Origin: Pseudomonas citronellolis
GTDB lineage: Bacteria; Pseudomonadota; Gammaproteobacteria; Pseudomonadales; Pseudomonadaceae
Assembly: GCF_029335315.1 (NCBI RefSeq)
Contig: NZ_JARJLT010000225.1
Coordinates: forward strand, 1 to 58,995
DNA: 58,995 bases
Reading direction: 5' to 3'
The position numbers and the translations under genes are program-made. A model generated the notes under the pieces. That model saw only the letters and a program-made list of their open reading frames with translations. It was not told where the DNA came from and did no database searches. Positions 8,209 through 15,744 of this stretch are shown here, piece after piece (position 1 is the first letter of the stretch; the number at the start of each line of letters is the position of its first letter).

Positions 8209-10629
8209 GTGACAAACCCCTCGCTTCGCATGTCTTCCTCGCGTCGTCTGCTGCCGCTGGCCCTGAGCCTGGCCATCGGTGCCGCCATCGGCCAGGCCCA
8301 GGCCGCCCAGGTCGATATCCCGCCACAACCGCTGGACGCCGCGCTGCGCCAGCTTGGCCAGCAGACCTCGCTGCAGCTGTTCTTCACCCCGGAGCTGGTG
8401 CAGGGCAAGCAGGCCCCGGCGGTCAGCGGCGAGCTGGCCCCGGAACAGGCCCTGGAGCGCCTGCTGCAGGGCAGCGGCCTGGACTACCAGGTGGTGGGCA
8501 ACGGCGTGGTCCTGCGCAAGCGCGAGGCCGGCGCCGACGCGCCGCTGCAGATGGAGTCCAGCGAAGTGAAGGTGGTCGGCGACTGGCTGGCCGACGCCCA
8601 GGAGCGCGACGTGCAGAACCATCCCGGCGCGCGCACCGTGGTGCGCCGCCAGGCCATGGAAGAGCGCGGGGTGGTCAGCGTGCGTGAAGCGCTGCGCGGC
8701 ATTCCCGGCGTGCAGGTGCAGGAAAACAACGGCACCGGCGGCAGCGACATCTCCCTCAACGTCGGCGTGCGCGGCCTGACCTCGCGCCTGTCGCCACGCT
8801 CGACCATCCTCATCGACGGCGTGCCGGCCGCCGTGGCGCCCTACGGCCAACCGCAGCTGTCGATGTTTCCCGGCGTGGCCGGCAGCTACGACAGCATCGA
8901 TGTGGTGCGCGGCGCCGGTTCCGTGCGCTATGGCCCGCAGAACGTCGGCGGGGTGATCAACTTCGTCACCCGGGCGATTCCGGAGACGTTCTCCGGCGAG
9001 GTCGGCACCACCGTCGAGCACGCCGGCCACGGCGGCTGGAAGCAGATGCAGAACGCCTTCATCGGCGGCACCGCGGACAACGGTATCGGCATGGCCCTGC
9101 TGTACTCCGGGGTGAAGGGCGACGGCTACCGCGACAGCAACAACCACAACGACATCGACGACGTCACCCTGAAGACCCACTGGGCGCCCACCGACAGCGA
9201 CGACCTGGCGCTGAACCTGCACTACTACGACGGCACCGCCGACATGCCCGGCGGCCTGACCCAGGCGCAGTTCGACCATGACCCCTACCAGTCGGTGCGC
9301 GACTGGGACAGCTTCCGTGGCCGCCGCAGCGACGGCTCGCTGAAGTGGACGCGCAAGATCGACGACCTGACCCAGCTGGAAGTGCTGACCTACTACAGCG
9401 ACAGCTTCCGTGGCAGCGACATCGCCAACCGCGACCTCAAGACCCTGGCGTCCTACCCGCGCGACTACCACACCTTCGGTTTCGAGCCGCGCCTGTCGCG
9501 GATCTTCTTCGTCGGCCCGACCACCCAGGAAGCCAGCGTCGGCTACCGCTACCTGAAGGAAGACATGGAGGAGCGCGCCTCCCAGGTCGGCCTGGTGAAC
9601 AACGTGCCGACCCCGCAGCCGGGCGCCGACGGCCATATCTACCAGGACCGCACCGGCGGCACCGAGGCCAACTCGCTGTACATCGACGACAAGATCGACG
9701 TCGGCAACTGGACGGTGACCCCGGGCATCCGCTTCGAACGCATCTCCACCGACTGGCAGGACCGCCCGGTGCTCGACAACAAGGGCAAGCCGGTGCAGGC
9801 CAAGAGCCGCAGCAAGGACTACAACGAGCCGCTGCCGGCGCTGAGCGTGATGTACCACGTCTCCGACGCCTGGAAGCTGTTCGCCAACTACGAGACCTCG
9901 TTCGGCAGCCTGCAGTACTTCCAGCTCGGCCAGGGCGGGCGCGGCAACCAGACCGCCGACGGCCTGGAACCGGAGAAGGCGCGCACCTACGAGATCGGCA
10001 CGCGCTATGACGACGGCGCCTTCGGCGGCGAGGTGACGCTGTTCTACATCGACTTCGACGACGAGCTGCAATACATCAGCAACGACGTGGGCTGGACCAA
10101 CCTCGGCGCCACCAAGCACCAGGGCATCGAGACTTCCGCGCACTACGACCTGGCGGCACTCGACCCGCGCCTGGAAGGCCTGACCGCCTACGGCACGCTG
10201 ACCTACACCCGCGCCACCTACGAAGGCGACATCCCCGGCTTCAAGGGTCGCGACCTGCCGTTCTACTCGCGCCAGGTGGCCACCGTGGGCATGCGCTACG
10301 TGCGTGACCGCTGGACCTACAACGTCGACGCCTTCGCCCAGTCGAAACAGCGCGCGCCCGGCCCGACCACCGACGCCAACGGCAACTTCACCCACAACTA
10401 CATCACCGACCCGACGGCCGACGGCCAGTACGGCGACATCCCCGGCTACGCGCTGTGGAACGCCCGCGTGGGCTATGACTTCGGCCCGCAGCTGTCCAAC
10501 CTGAAGCTCGGCGCCGGGGTGAAGAACCTGTTCGACAAGCTCAGCTACACCCGCTCCAGCGACAACAACTCGGGCATCTACGTGGGCCAGCCGCGGACCT
10601 TCTTCGTCCAGGCCAGCGTGGGGTTCTGA
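8209..10629 (+). CDS. fecA: TonB-dependent ferric-citrate receptor
   Basis: This 806-residue outer-membrane receptor has a signal peptide ending near AQAAQ, an STN signalling domain (residues ~30-85: IPPQPLDAALRQLGQQTSLQ), a plug (residues ~125-240, RGAGSVRYGPQNVGGVINFVTR) and a 22-strand barrel ending in the terminal Phe. Stretches such as TEANSLYIDDKIDVGNWTVTP, EPEKARTYEIGTRYDDGAFG and the final GIYVGQPRTFF follow E. coli FecA closely from memory. That supports ferric dicitrate rather than another siderophore. The STN domain and the preceding fecIR genes mean it also transmits the signal. The start is GTG 8209; ATG 8230 is an alternative. Confidence 0.9.
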   Translation: MTNPSLRMSSSRRLLPLALSLAIGAAIGQAQAAQVDIPPQPLDAALRQLGQQTSLQLFFTPELVQGKQAPAVSGELAPEQALERLLQGSGLDYQVVGNGVVLRKREAGADAPLQMESSEVKVVGDWLADAQERDVQNHPGARTVVRRQAMEERGVVSVREALRGIPGVQVQENNGTGGSDISLNVGVRGLTSRLSPRSTILIDGVPAAVAPYGQPQLSMFPGVAGSYDSIDVVRGAGSVRYGPQNVGGVINFVTRAIPETFSGEVGTTVEHAGHGGWKQMQNAFIGGTADNGIGMALLYSGVKGDGYRDSNNHNDIDDVTLKTHWAPTDSDDLALNLHYYDGTADMPGGLTQAQFDHDPYQSVRDWDSFRGRRSDGSLKWTRKIDDLTQLEVLTYYSDSFRGSDIANRDLKTLASYPRDYHTFGFEPRLSRIFFVGPTTQEASVGYRYLKEDMEERASQVGLVNNVPTPQPGADGHIYQDRTGGTEANSLYIDDKIDVGNWTVTPGIRFERISTDWQDRPVLDNKGKPVQAKSRSKDYNEPLPALSVMYHVSDAWKLFANYETSFGSLQYFQLGQGGRGNQTADGLEPEKARTYEIGTRYDDGAFGGEVTLFYIDFDDELQYISNDVGWTNLGATKHQGIETSAHYDLAALDPRLEGLTAYGTLTYTRATYEGDIPGFKGRDLPFYSRQVATVGMRYVRDRWTYNVDAFAQSKQRAPGPTTDANGNFTHNYITDPTADGQYGDIPGYALWNARVGYDFGPQLSNLKLGAGVKNLFDKLSYTRSSDNNSGIYVGQPRTFFVQASVGF

Positions 10630-10658
10630 GGGGGAGGGGCTGAGCGAGGCGTTCAGCC

Positions 10659-10754
10659 GTAGGGCGGATAACCGTTCGCGGTTATCCGCCGCTGGCCGTC
10701 GCGCCGGAGCCTGGGAGTGATGGCGGATAACGCCGTAGGCGTTATGCGCCCTAC
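10659..10754. repeat. REPIN-like pair of palindromes, GTAG ends outward
   Basis: Two hairpins lie in the gap after fecA. The first is GGCGGATAACCG-TTCG-CGGTTATCCGCC (10663-10690), with perfect 12-bp arms. The second has GGCGGATAACGCC / GGCGTTATGCGCC arms (10722-10750) with one mismatch. The whole is bounded by GTAGGGCG and CGCCCTAC, so the element is itself an inverted pair. A relative lies at 43041-43126. It may also stabilise the fecA mRNA 3' end. Confidence 0.75.
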
Positions 10755-10768
10755 GCTATTCCCTGGCC

Positions 10769-11146
10769 TTAGGGGCTGAAGCGCCGAATCGCCTCCAGCA
10801 CGGTATCGCGGTCGCCGCGCAGCGGGCGTTCGCCGAGGTAGGCGACGAAGGCCGGGTCGTCGAGCAGGGCGAGGAAGCGCTCGCCGTCGGCGGTGAGGCG
10901 TTCGCCATCGCCGGCGGTGCCGACCTCGTGGCCGTCGTACAGGCGTTGCAGCAGGCCCAGGCGGCGCAGCAGGTCGGTGAGGATCAGCGCGTTGGCGATC
11001 ACCACGTCGGCGTCCAGGGCCTGCTCGCCCTGTTCGCGGCGCAGCTGGGCGTGGTAGTGGCGGGCGATGGCCTCCACCGGAAAGGGCCCGCCGGCCGCGC
11101 GTTGCGCGCCTTCGAGCAGGCGCCGGACCAGGGTCAGGTCGATCAT
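10769..11146 (-). CDS. Conserved hypothetical protein, 125 aa
   Basis: The start ATG is at 11146, giving MIDLTLVRRLLEGAQRAAGGPFPV at the N-terminus. No family is recognised with certainty. The sequence is a soluble alpha-helical protein with acidic and Arg/Leu-rich stretches, and has no signal peptide or membrane segment. Codon use (GC-rich third positions) matches neighbouring genes. It is divergent from the YbaK-like gene, with 169 bp between the two starts. Confidence 0.6.
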   Translation of the reverse strand: MIDLTLVRRLLEGAQRAAGGPFPVEAIARHYHAQLRREQGEQALDADVVIANALILTDLLRRLGLLQRLYDGHEVGTAGDGERLTADGERFLALLDDPAFVAYLGERPLRGDRDTVLEAIRRFSP

Positions 11147-11315
11147 GGGGTTCTCCGCGAGGGCGTGCTGCCAGCTTAGCACCCGGTCGGCCCGCCGGCC
11201 GCGCGCGGCCGACGGCGTTACACTGCGGCGTAACGGGGAGCGGGACGCTTCCCCGGCGCCAGCGGCGCCGCCACGCGCGGGAACGAGGCGCGGCGCCACC
11301 CAGCGGAGGTGTGCC

Positions 11316-11783
11316 ATGAGCATGTCCAGTCGCTTGCAGAGTTGCCTGTCGCAGCACCAGTCGCGCTACGACCTGTTGCCCCACGCCACATCCATGACCA
11401 CGCGCCAGGCCGCGCGCAGCGCCGGGGTGCCGCCGCAGCAGATGGCCAAGGCGGTGATCCTCGACGACTTCCAGGGCCACTGGCTGATGGCGGTGGTGCC
11501 GGCCAGCCGCCAGGTCGACCTGCACAAGGTGCACAAGCTGACCCGGCGCAACTGGCGCCTGGCCCACGAGGGCGACTTCGCCGCGCGCTTCGAGGGCTGC
11601 GCGCCGGGGGCGATCCCGGCGGTGGGCAACCTGTTCGGCCTGGAAACCCTGATCGACGACGCCCTGGGCGCCCAGCCGGAGGTGTATTTCGAAGCCGGCG
11701 ACCACGCCGCGCTGGTGCACATGAGCGCCAGCCAGTACCTGGAGCTGATGCCCGAAGCGCGCCACGGGCGCTTCTGCGAGTAG
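11316..11783 (+). CDS. YbaK/ProX-family aminoacyl-tRNA deacylase-like protein
   Basis: The protein has 155 residues; ATG 11316 has GGAGG 7 nt upstream. The YbaK/prolyl-tRNA-editing fold is suggested by VPPQQMAKAVILDD (the catalytic-lysine region of the family), WLMAVVPASRQVDLHKVHKL, the loop GAIPAVGNLFGL and the late block EVYFEAGDHAALVHMSASQYLEL. Family members hydrolyse mischarged aminoacyl-tRNAs such as Cys- or Ala-tRNAPro. The substrate of this stand-alone member cannot be read from the sequence. Confidence 0.78.
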   Translation: MSMSSRLQSCLSQHQSRYDLLPHATSMTTRQAARSAGVPPQQMAKAVILDDFQGHWLMAVVPASRQVDLHKVHKLTRRNWRLAHEGDFAARFEGCAPGAIPAVGNLFGLETLIDDALGAQPEVYFEAGDHAALVHMSASQYLELMPEARHGRFCE

Positions 11784-11816
11784 GCCGCAGCAACCAGGGG
11801 CGCGCCCTCGCGGTGC

Positions 11817-12119
11817 CTAATCGTGCATGCCGCCATGCTCCACTTCGAGCAGCGGCGCACTGTTGCACCGCGCGTAGACCTTCTGCACGGCCTTGCGCGC
11901 GGTGATCCCGACGAAGGTTTCCAGCACCGTGGCCGCCGTCTCGTTGTTCAGGGCCGCCACGTTGACGCCGCGCAGGGCGATCCCGGCGCCCGTCGTGACG
12001 ATCGCCTCGGTGCGGTTGCCGACCAGGTTGGCTCGGGCCCAGGACGCGTCGGCATCGGGAGTGCACGGGTCTCGCTCCTGGTCCTCGGGCTTGAAACCGC
12101 AATCATCTGCGAATGACAA
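11817..12119 (-). CDS. Hypothetical protein downstream of the patatin-like gene
   Basis: This open frame of up to 100 codons is read from a TTG. The only internal Met is near the C-terminus, so the true start is uncertain. The middle (TEAIVTTGAGIALRGVNVAALNNETAATVLETFVGITARKA) looks like a compact alpha/beta protein. It begins 40 bp after the patatin-like gene on the same strand, so co-transcription is plausible. No family is recognised and no Shine-Dalgarno sequence was found. It could be real, or a remnant of a longer gene. Confidence 0.4.
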   Translation of the reverse strand: MSFADDCGFKPEDQERDPCTPDADASWARANLVGNRTEAIVTTGAGIALRGVNVAALNNETAATVLETFVGITARKAVQKVYARCNSAPLLEVEHGGMHD

Positions 12120-12159
12120 CGTTGTTCGGAGCGGCTCTGCGTCCGCGCCCGTGGACCCT

Positions 12160-14907
12160 CTAATGAGCTGCTGCCGCCTTGTCGGCCGCGCCGACTTCCA
12201 GGTAGCTCCACAGCTCCCGCGCGATGCGGTTGTCGCCTGCAGCGGCGCCGAACAGCAGGCTGCCGATGCTCAGGCCGAGCTGGCGATAGCTCTCGAATTG
12301 CGCTTCGTCGAAGAACTGATCGGCGGTGGTCTGGTTGGGAAACTCGGGGTTCTCGCGGGCGTAGTTGAGCACGTCGGCGGACAGACCGGCGATATGCCGT
12401 GGCTTCAACACCAGCAGCCAGCGGCGCTGTGGTGCCCCCGGGCCGGGCGGACGCGGCTGGCCGTCGGCGCAGTCTTCCACTTCGAACAGCACTGCGCACT
12501 TGCTGGCGTGCGCCGCCGGCGCCTGGCGGAACTCGTCCAGGCTGCCGAAGACCTTGGCCAGCACCGGGTTGCGCAGCACGCCCGGGTCCTCGCGCACTTC
12601 CAGGTGGTGGTCGATGCGCGCCAGGCGCACCAGGTTGGCCAGGTCGTCGAAGCGGTACTCGGGGTCGCAGCCACAGTCGCACAGCACCGTCAGCTCGATG
12701 TCGCGTCCCGGGCGCAGCAACTCGTAGCCAGCGGTGTTCTCGAAGTGGCCGCCATCGGACAGGTACTGGTACTCGCGGCGGTGCCCGTGGAAGCTGGCGG
12801 TCAGCTCGTAGAGCAGGTAGGTCTGCGTCGGCAGCAGGCTCGCGAGCCCCGGCGCCTGCCCGTGCACGGCCTCGAAGCGGCTCGGCCACCAGACCCCCAG
12901 GCGCACGTTGGCCAGGCCCAGCACCAGGGAATAGCCCAGGCTGGTGGCGCGGCCCAGGCCGGTGCTGACCGCGGCGCCGGAGATGCCGACCCACTGGCCG
13001 ATGCTCAGCGGCATGCCGATTTCCGAGGCCAGGCCAAGGGCCGGGCCGCGAAGCTGTGGCGTGCCGTCATAGATGTACGCCGGTTCGCTGAGATGCCGGC
13101 CGTTGGGCGCCAGGCACAGAGGCTTGCCCTTGCGGTCGCGCTGGACCAGCTGTTCGGCCGGGTCGACGGTCAGGTTCAGGGTGACGTTGAGCAGGTGCAG
13201 CGGGCCGGCGGTGGGCGGGCCGTAGTAGTGCTCCACGGACAGGTCGTCGCCGCGTTGCGGCTCGGCGACGCTCATCTGGCGCTTGCGGGTGGCGCTGTCG
13301 GTTTCCGCGAAGCGCTGGCCGTTCGAGGCCCCCAGGTAGGCGCGGGTCAGCCGCGCGGCGTAGTAGGGCTGCAGTGTCGACGTATTGAGAAAGCCGACGA
13401 ACTGGCTGTTCAACAAGGCCACCGCCGCCGCCGAGAGCCCGAGCAGGAGCAGCCGCAGCGGCGCACCGCCCTGGTCCAGGCAGGCGGCGCCATCGGCGCC
13501 CACCCAGAGGGCGAACAGCGCCCAGGCCAGGCACACGACCGACAGCAACAGGGCCCCCGCCAGCAGCCCGAGCACATCCAGCGGCAGTTTCGTCAGCCAG
13601 CCGGGAATGGACTTTTCGTCCTTGAACACGGCCAGCTTGCGCACCAGCCATATCAGCAGCGGCAATACCCCGCCCACGCCGGCGGCCCAGGGGCCATGCA
13701 GCTTCTCGTAGAGTTCCTCGGCCAGGATGCCGAGCAGGGTCAGGTAGAGCAGGGCTGCGGTGAGTATCAGCGCCTGGCTGAGCCGGCGGGTCACCAGCAC
13801 CCGGTAATTGCGCACCGAGTCGGGGCCAAGGTCGTCGCCCGGCTCCGGGCGCACCCAGGCAGCCAGTTGCAGCAGCCAGTTGCGGATCACCCCGCGCAGC
13901 ACATCGCCGCCCCTGGGCGCGCCCGCCATGCGTTCGATGGCGGCGCCCAGGCGCGTCCGGAAGCCGCCGTCGCCACCCGTTCGCGGCCGCTTCGGCACCA
14001 TGCGGCGGACCAGCATGGCGGCGGCGAGGATGGACAGCGCGACCACCACGGCGGCCGCCAGGTGCCAGGTGGCCAGCGGCCGATAACCCAGCAGCAGGCA
14101 AACCCCTGCGCCGACAAACAGCGCGAAGCATATGAATAGCGTGGCGCCGGCGGCCCAGTTGAGCAGGCTCGGCCGCTCGTCCAGGTCGTTGCGCGGAATG
14201 ACCTGCCAGTAGGCGATCACCAGTGGCAGTACGCCGAAGAGCAGAAGCGCGGCGGGTTCCAGCAGCAGGTTGGCGGTCACCCCCAGGCGGAACAGGTACA
14301 GCAAGGCGAAGGCCAGCAGCAGCGGCATGCCGATCACCAGGTGCAGCGATATCCAGTTGCGCCAGGTCATCGCCAGGGCATAGAACATGTCACCGGCCCC
14401 GGTGGGGGTGAGGTAGCGGCCGTTCTCCCGCAGCCAGGCGCCGGGCGCCTTGAAAATCTGCTCGCCCTGGTAGTCGGTGCTGGTGCTGATCCGCCCTGGT
14501 GGCTCCTGGCGTAGCACGTCATAGGCGTCCTCGGCGGCCTGGCGTGCATCGCTGGCCGGCGCCGGCGGGTGGCGTGGCGGCAATTCGCGCAGGCGCCCGG
14601 GCAGGAACAGGCTGTAGAGGAAGCTGCCCACGTAGCCGCCGCCACTCACCGTGGACAGGTAGTCGAAGTCGGCCAGTAGCGGTGGTGTCTTGCCATCCGC
14701 CTGCTTGTCACGGCGCGGCGACGGCGCCCGGGCCAGGGCCTGCAGCACACCGAGGCAGAAGGTGGCGCTGCGGATGCCACCACCCGACAACCCCAGCCCC
14801 CACTTGTGCGCTCCGAGGGGCAGCCCGAGGCTTTCGCGGCGGAAGGCAATGCGTTCCCGTTCATTCTCCAGCTGGGGCTCCAGCGGGTCCTTGTGTACAC
14901 GGGGCAT
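12160..14907 (-). CDS. Patatin-like phospholipase with multiple membrane segments
   Basis: The protein has 915 residues. An N-terminal patatin half-domain contains the oxyanion loop GLGLSGGGIRSATF (residues ~37-50) and the nucleophile elbow TVSGGGYVGS, with Ser88. The catalytic dyad is completed far downstream by Asp718 in YLSDGGHFENTAGYELL. Between them, residues ~190-560 hold about eight hydrophobic segments, so the catalytic domain is split by a membrane region. Patatins are lipid acyl hydrolases; membrane-lipid hydrolysis is the expected activity, and the substrate is unknown. The N-terminus is soluble, with no signal peptide. It resembles large patatin-like proteins found across Proteobacteria. 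Confidence 0.82.
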   Translation of the reverse strand: MPRVHKDPLEPQLENERERIAFRRESLGLPLGAHKWGLGLSGGGIRSATFCLGVLQALARAPSPRRDKQADGKTPPLLADFDYLSTVSGGGYVGSFLYSLFLPGRLRELPPRHPPAPASDARQAAEDAYDVLRQEPPGRISTSTDYQGEQIFKAPGAWLRENGRYLTPTGAGDMFYALAMTWRNWISLHLVIGMPLLLAFALLYLFRLGVTANLLLEPAALLLFGVLPLVIAYWQVIPRNDLDERPSLLNWAAGATLFICFALFVGAGVCLLLGYRPLATWHLAAAVVVALSILAAAMLVRRMVPKRPRTGGDGGFRTRLGAAIERMAGAPRGGDVLRGVIRNWLLQLAAWVRPEPGDDLGPDSVRNYRVLVTRRLSQALILTAALLYLTLLGILAEELYEKLHGPWAAGVGGVLPLLIWLVRKLAVFKDEKSIPGWLTKLPLDVLGLLAGALLLSVVCLAWALFALWVGADGAACLDQGGAPLRLLLLGLSAAAVALLNSQFVGFLNTSTLQPYYAARLTRAYLGASNGQRFAETDSATRKRQMSVAEPQRGDDLSVEHYYGPPTAGPLHLLNVTLNLTVDPAEQLVQRDRKGKPLCLAPNGRHLSEPAYIYDGTPQLRGPALGLASEIGMPLSIGQWVGISGAAVSTGLGRATSLGYSLVLGLANVRLGVWWPSRFEAVHGQAPGLASLLPTQTYLLYELTASFHGHRREYQYLSDGGHFENTAGYELLRPGRDIELTVLCDCGCDPEYRFDDLANLVRLARIDHHLEVREDPGVLRNPVLAKVFGSLDEFRQAPAAHASKCAVLFEVEDCADGQPRPPGPGAPQRRWLLVLKPRHIAGLSADVLNYARENPEFPNQTTADQFFDEAQFESYRQLGLSIGSLLFGAAAGDNRIARELWSYLEVGAADKAAAAH

Positions 14908-15070
14908 GGGCGTCCTCCTTGGCGTGGCTCGCCGCCTATCGGCCGGGGCTAATCGAAGTAAAGCAGGCGCCGGGAGCGCCGCCAGTGATCCCCCGTCCCG
15001 GCGGCCTCCGAAGGTGCCGACGGAGGCGCGCTGCGTTAGGCTGGGGCACTTTCATCGCCCGAAGCCCCCT

Positions 15071-15643
15071 ATGCCGACGTCACCCCCGGAGTACCGCCTG
15101 ACGACCCGCGACGCCTGGCTGGTGCGCCCCAGCCTGGAACTCTGCGCGCCGCTGCGCCGGGCGTTGCTGGACAGCTACGCCGAGCACGCGCCCTTTCTCG
15201 ACTGGGTGACCCCGCAGGTGAGCGCCGAGCAGGTGCTGCGCTCGCTCAGGGGCGCCATCGCCAACTACGCCGCGCCGCTGGCGGAGAAGCGCCTGTTCCT
15301 GGTGTCCGCCGACCGCGCCGAGGTCATCGGCTGCATCGGCCTGCAGCCGCGGGGCAGGGGCGACAGCTATGTGATCGGCTACTGGGCCAACTCGCGCTTC
15401 GCCGGCCAGGGTTACCTGAGCGCGGCGCTGCGTGACCTCTGCACGCAACTGCCACGGGCCACGCTGTACCTCACCACGTCCTCGGCCAACACCCGCAGCC
15501 AGCGCCTTGCCGAGGCCGCCGGGTTCCGCTTGATCCGCAGCCTGCGCGGGGTGCGCGAGGATGCATGGCATGGCCTGCAGGACACGCTGATCTACCGTCG
15601 TGACGTCGCCAGGGCGGAAAACGGCAACTCGCCTCGCGCCTGA
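15071..15643 (+). CDS. GNAT-family N-acetyltransferase (RimJ/RimL-like)
   Basis: The protein has 190 residues. It follows the RimJ/RimL subgroup: an early LRRALLDSYAEHAPFLDW region, EVIGCIGLQPRG (beta strand 4), YVIGYWANSRFAGQGYLSAALRDL (the acetyl-CoA-binding region; the canonical R/Q-x-x-G-x-G/A is RFAGQGY) and a late NTRSQRLAEAAGFRLI. It would acetylate an amino group of a protein N-terminus or a small molecule; the acceptor is not predictable. It is divergent from the patatin-like gene (163-bp gap). Confidence 0.85.
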   Translation: MPTSPPEYRLTTRDAWLVRPSLELCAPLRRALLDSYAEHAPFLDWVTPQVSAEQVLRSLRGAIANYAAPLAEKRLFLVSADRAEVIGCIGLQPRGRGDSYVIGYWANSRFAGQGYLSAALRDLCTQLPRATLYLTTSSANTRSQRLAEAAGFRLIRSLRGVREDAWHGLQDTLIYRRDVARAENGNSPRA

Positions 15644-15744
15644 AGGGTCGAACGCCTTCGAACTCGCCCCGCGGCGGCCGCCGGAGCCCCGGCGATGCAC
15701 TATCGTTACCGGTTGCGCGCACCCGCGCCTGCCCGAGACCGACC

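Noticed and set aside
8191-10395. 734-codon open frame antisense to fecA
   Set aside because: The translated product is a Val/Ala/His/Arg-rich shadow with no domain, while the forward frame is a complete TonB-dependent receptor.
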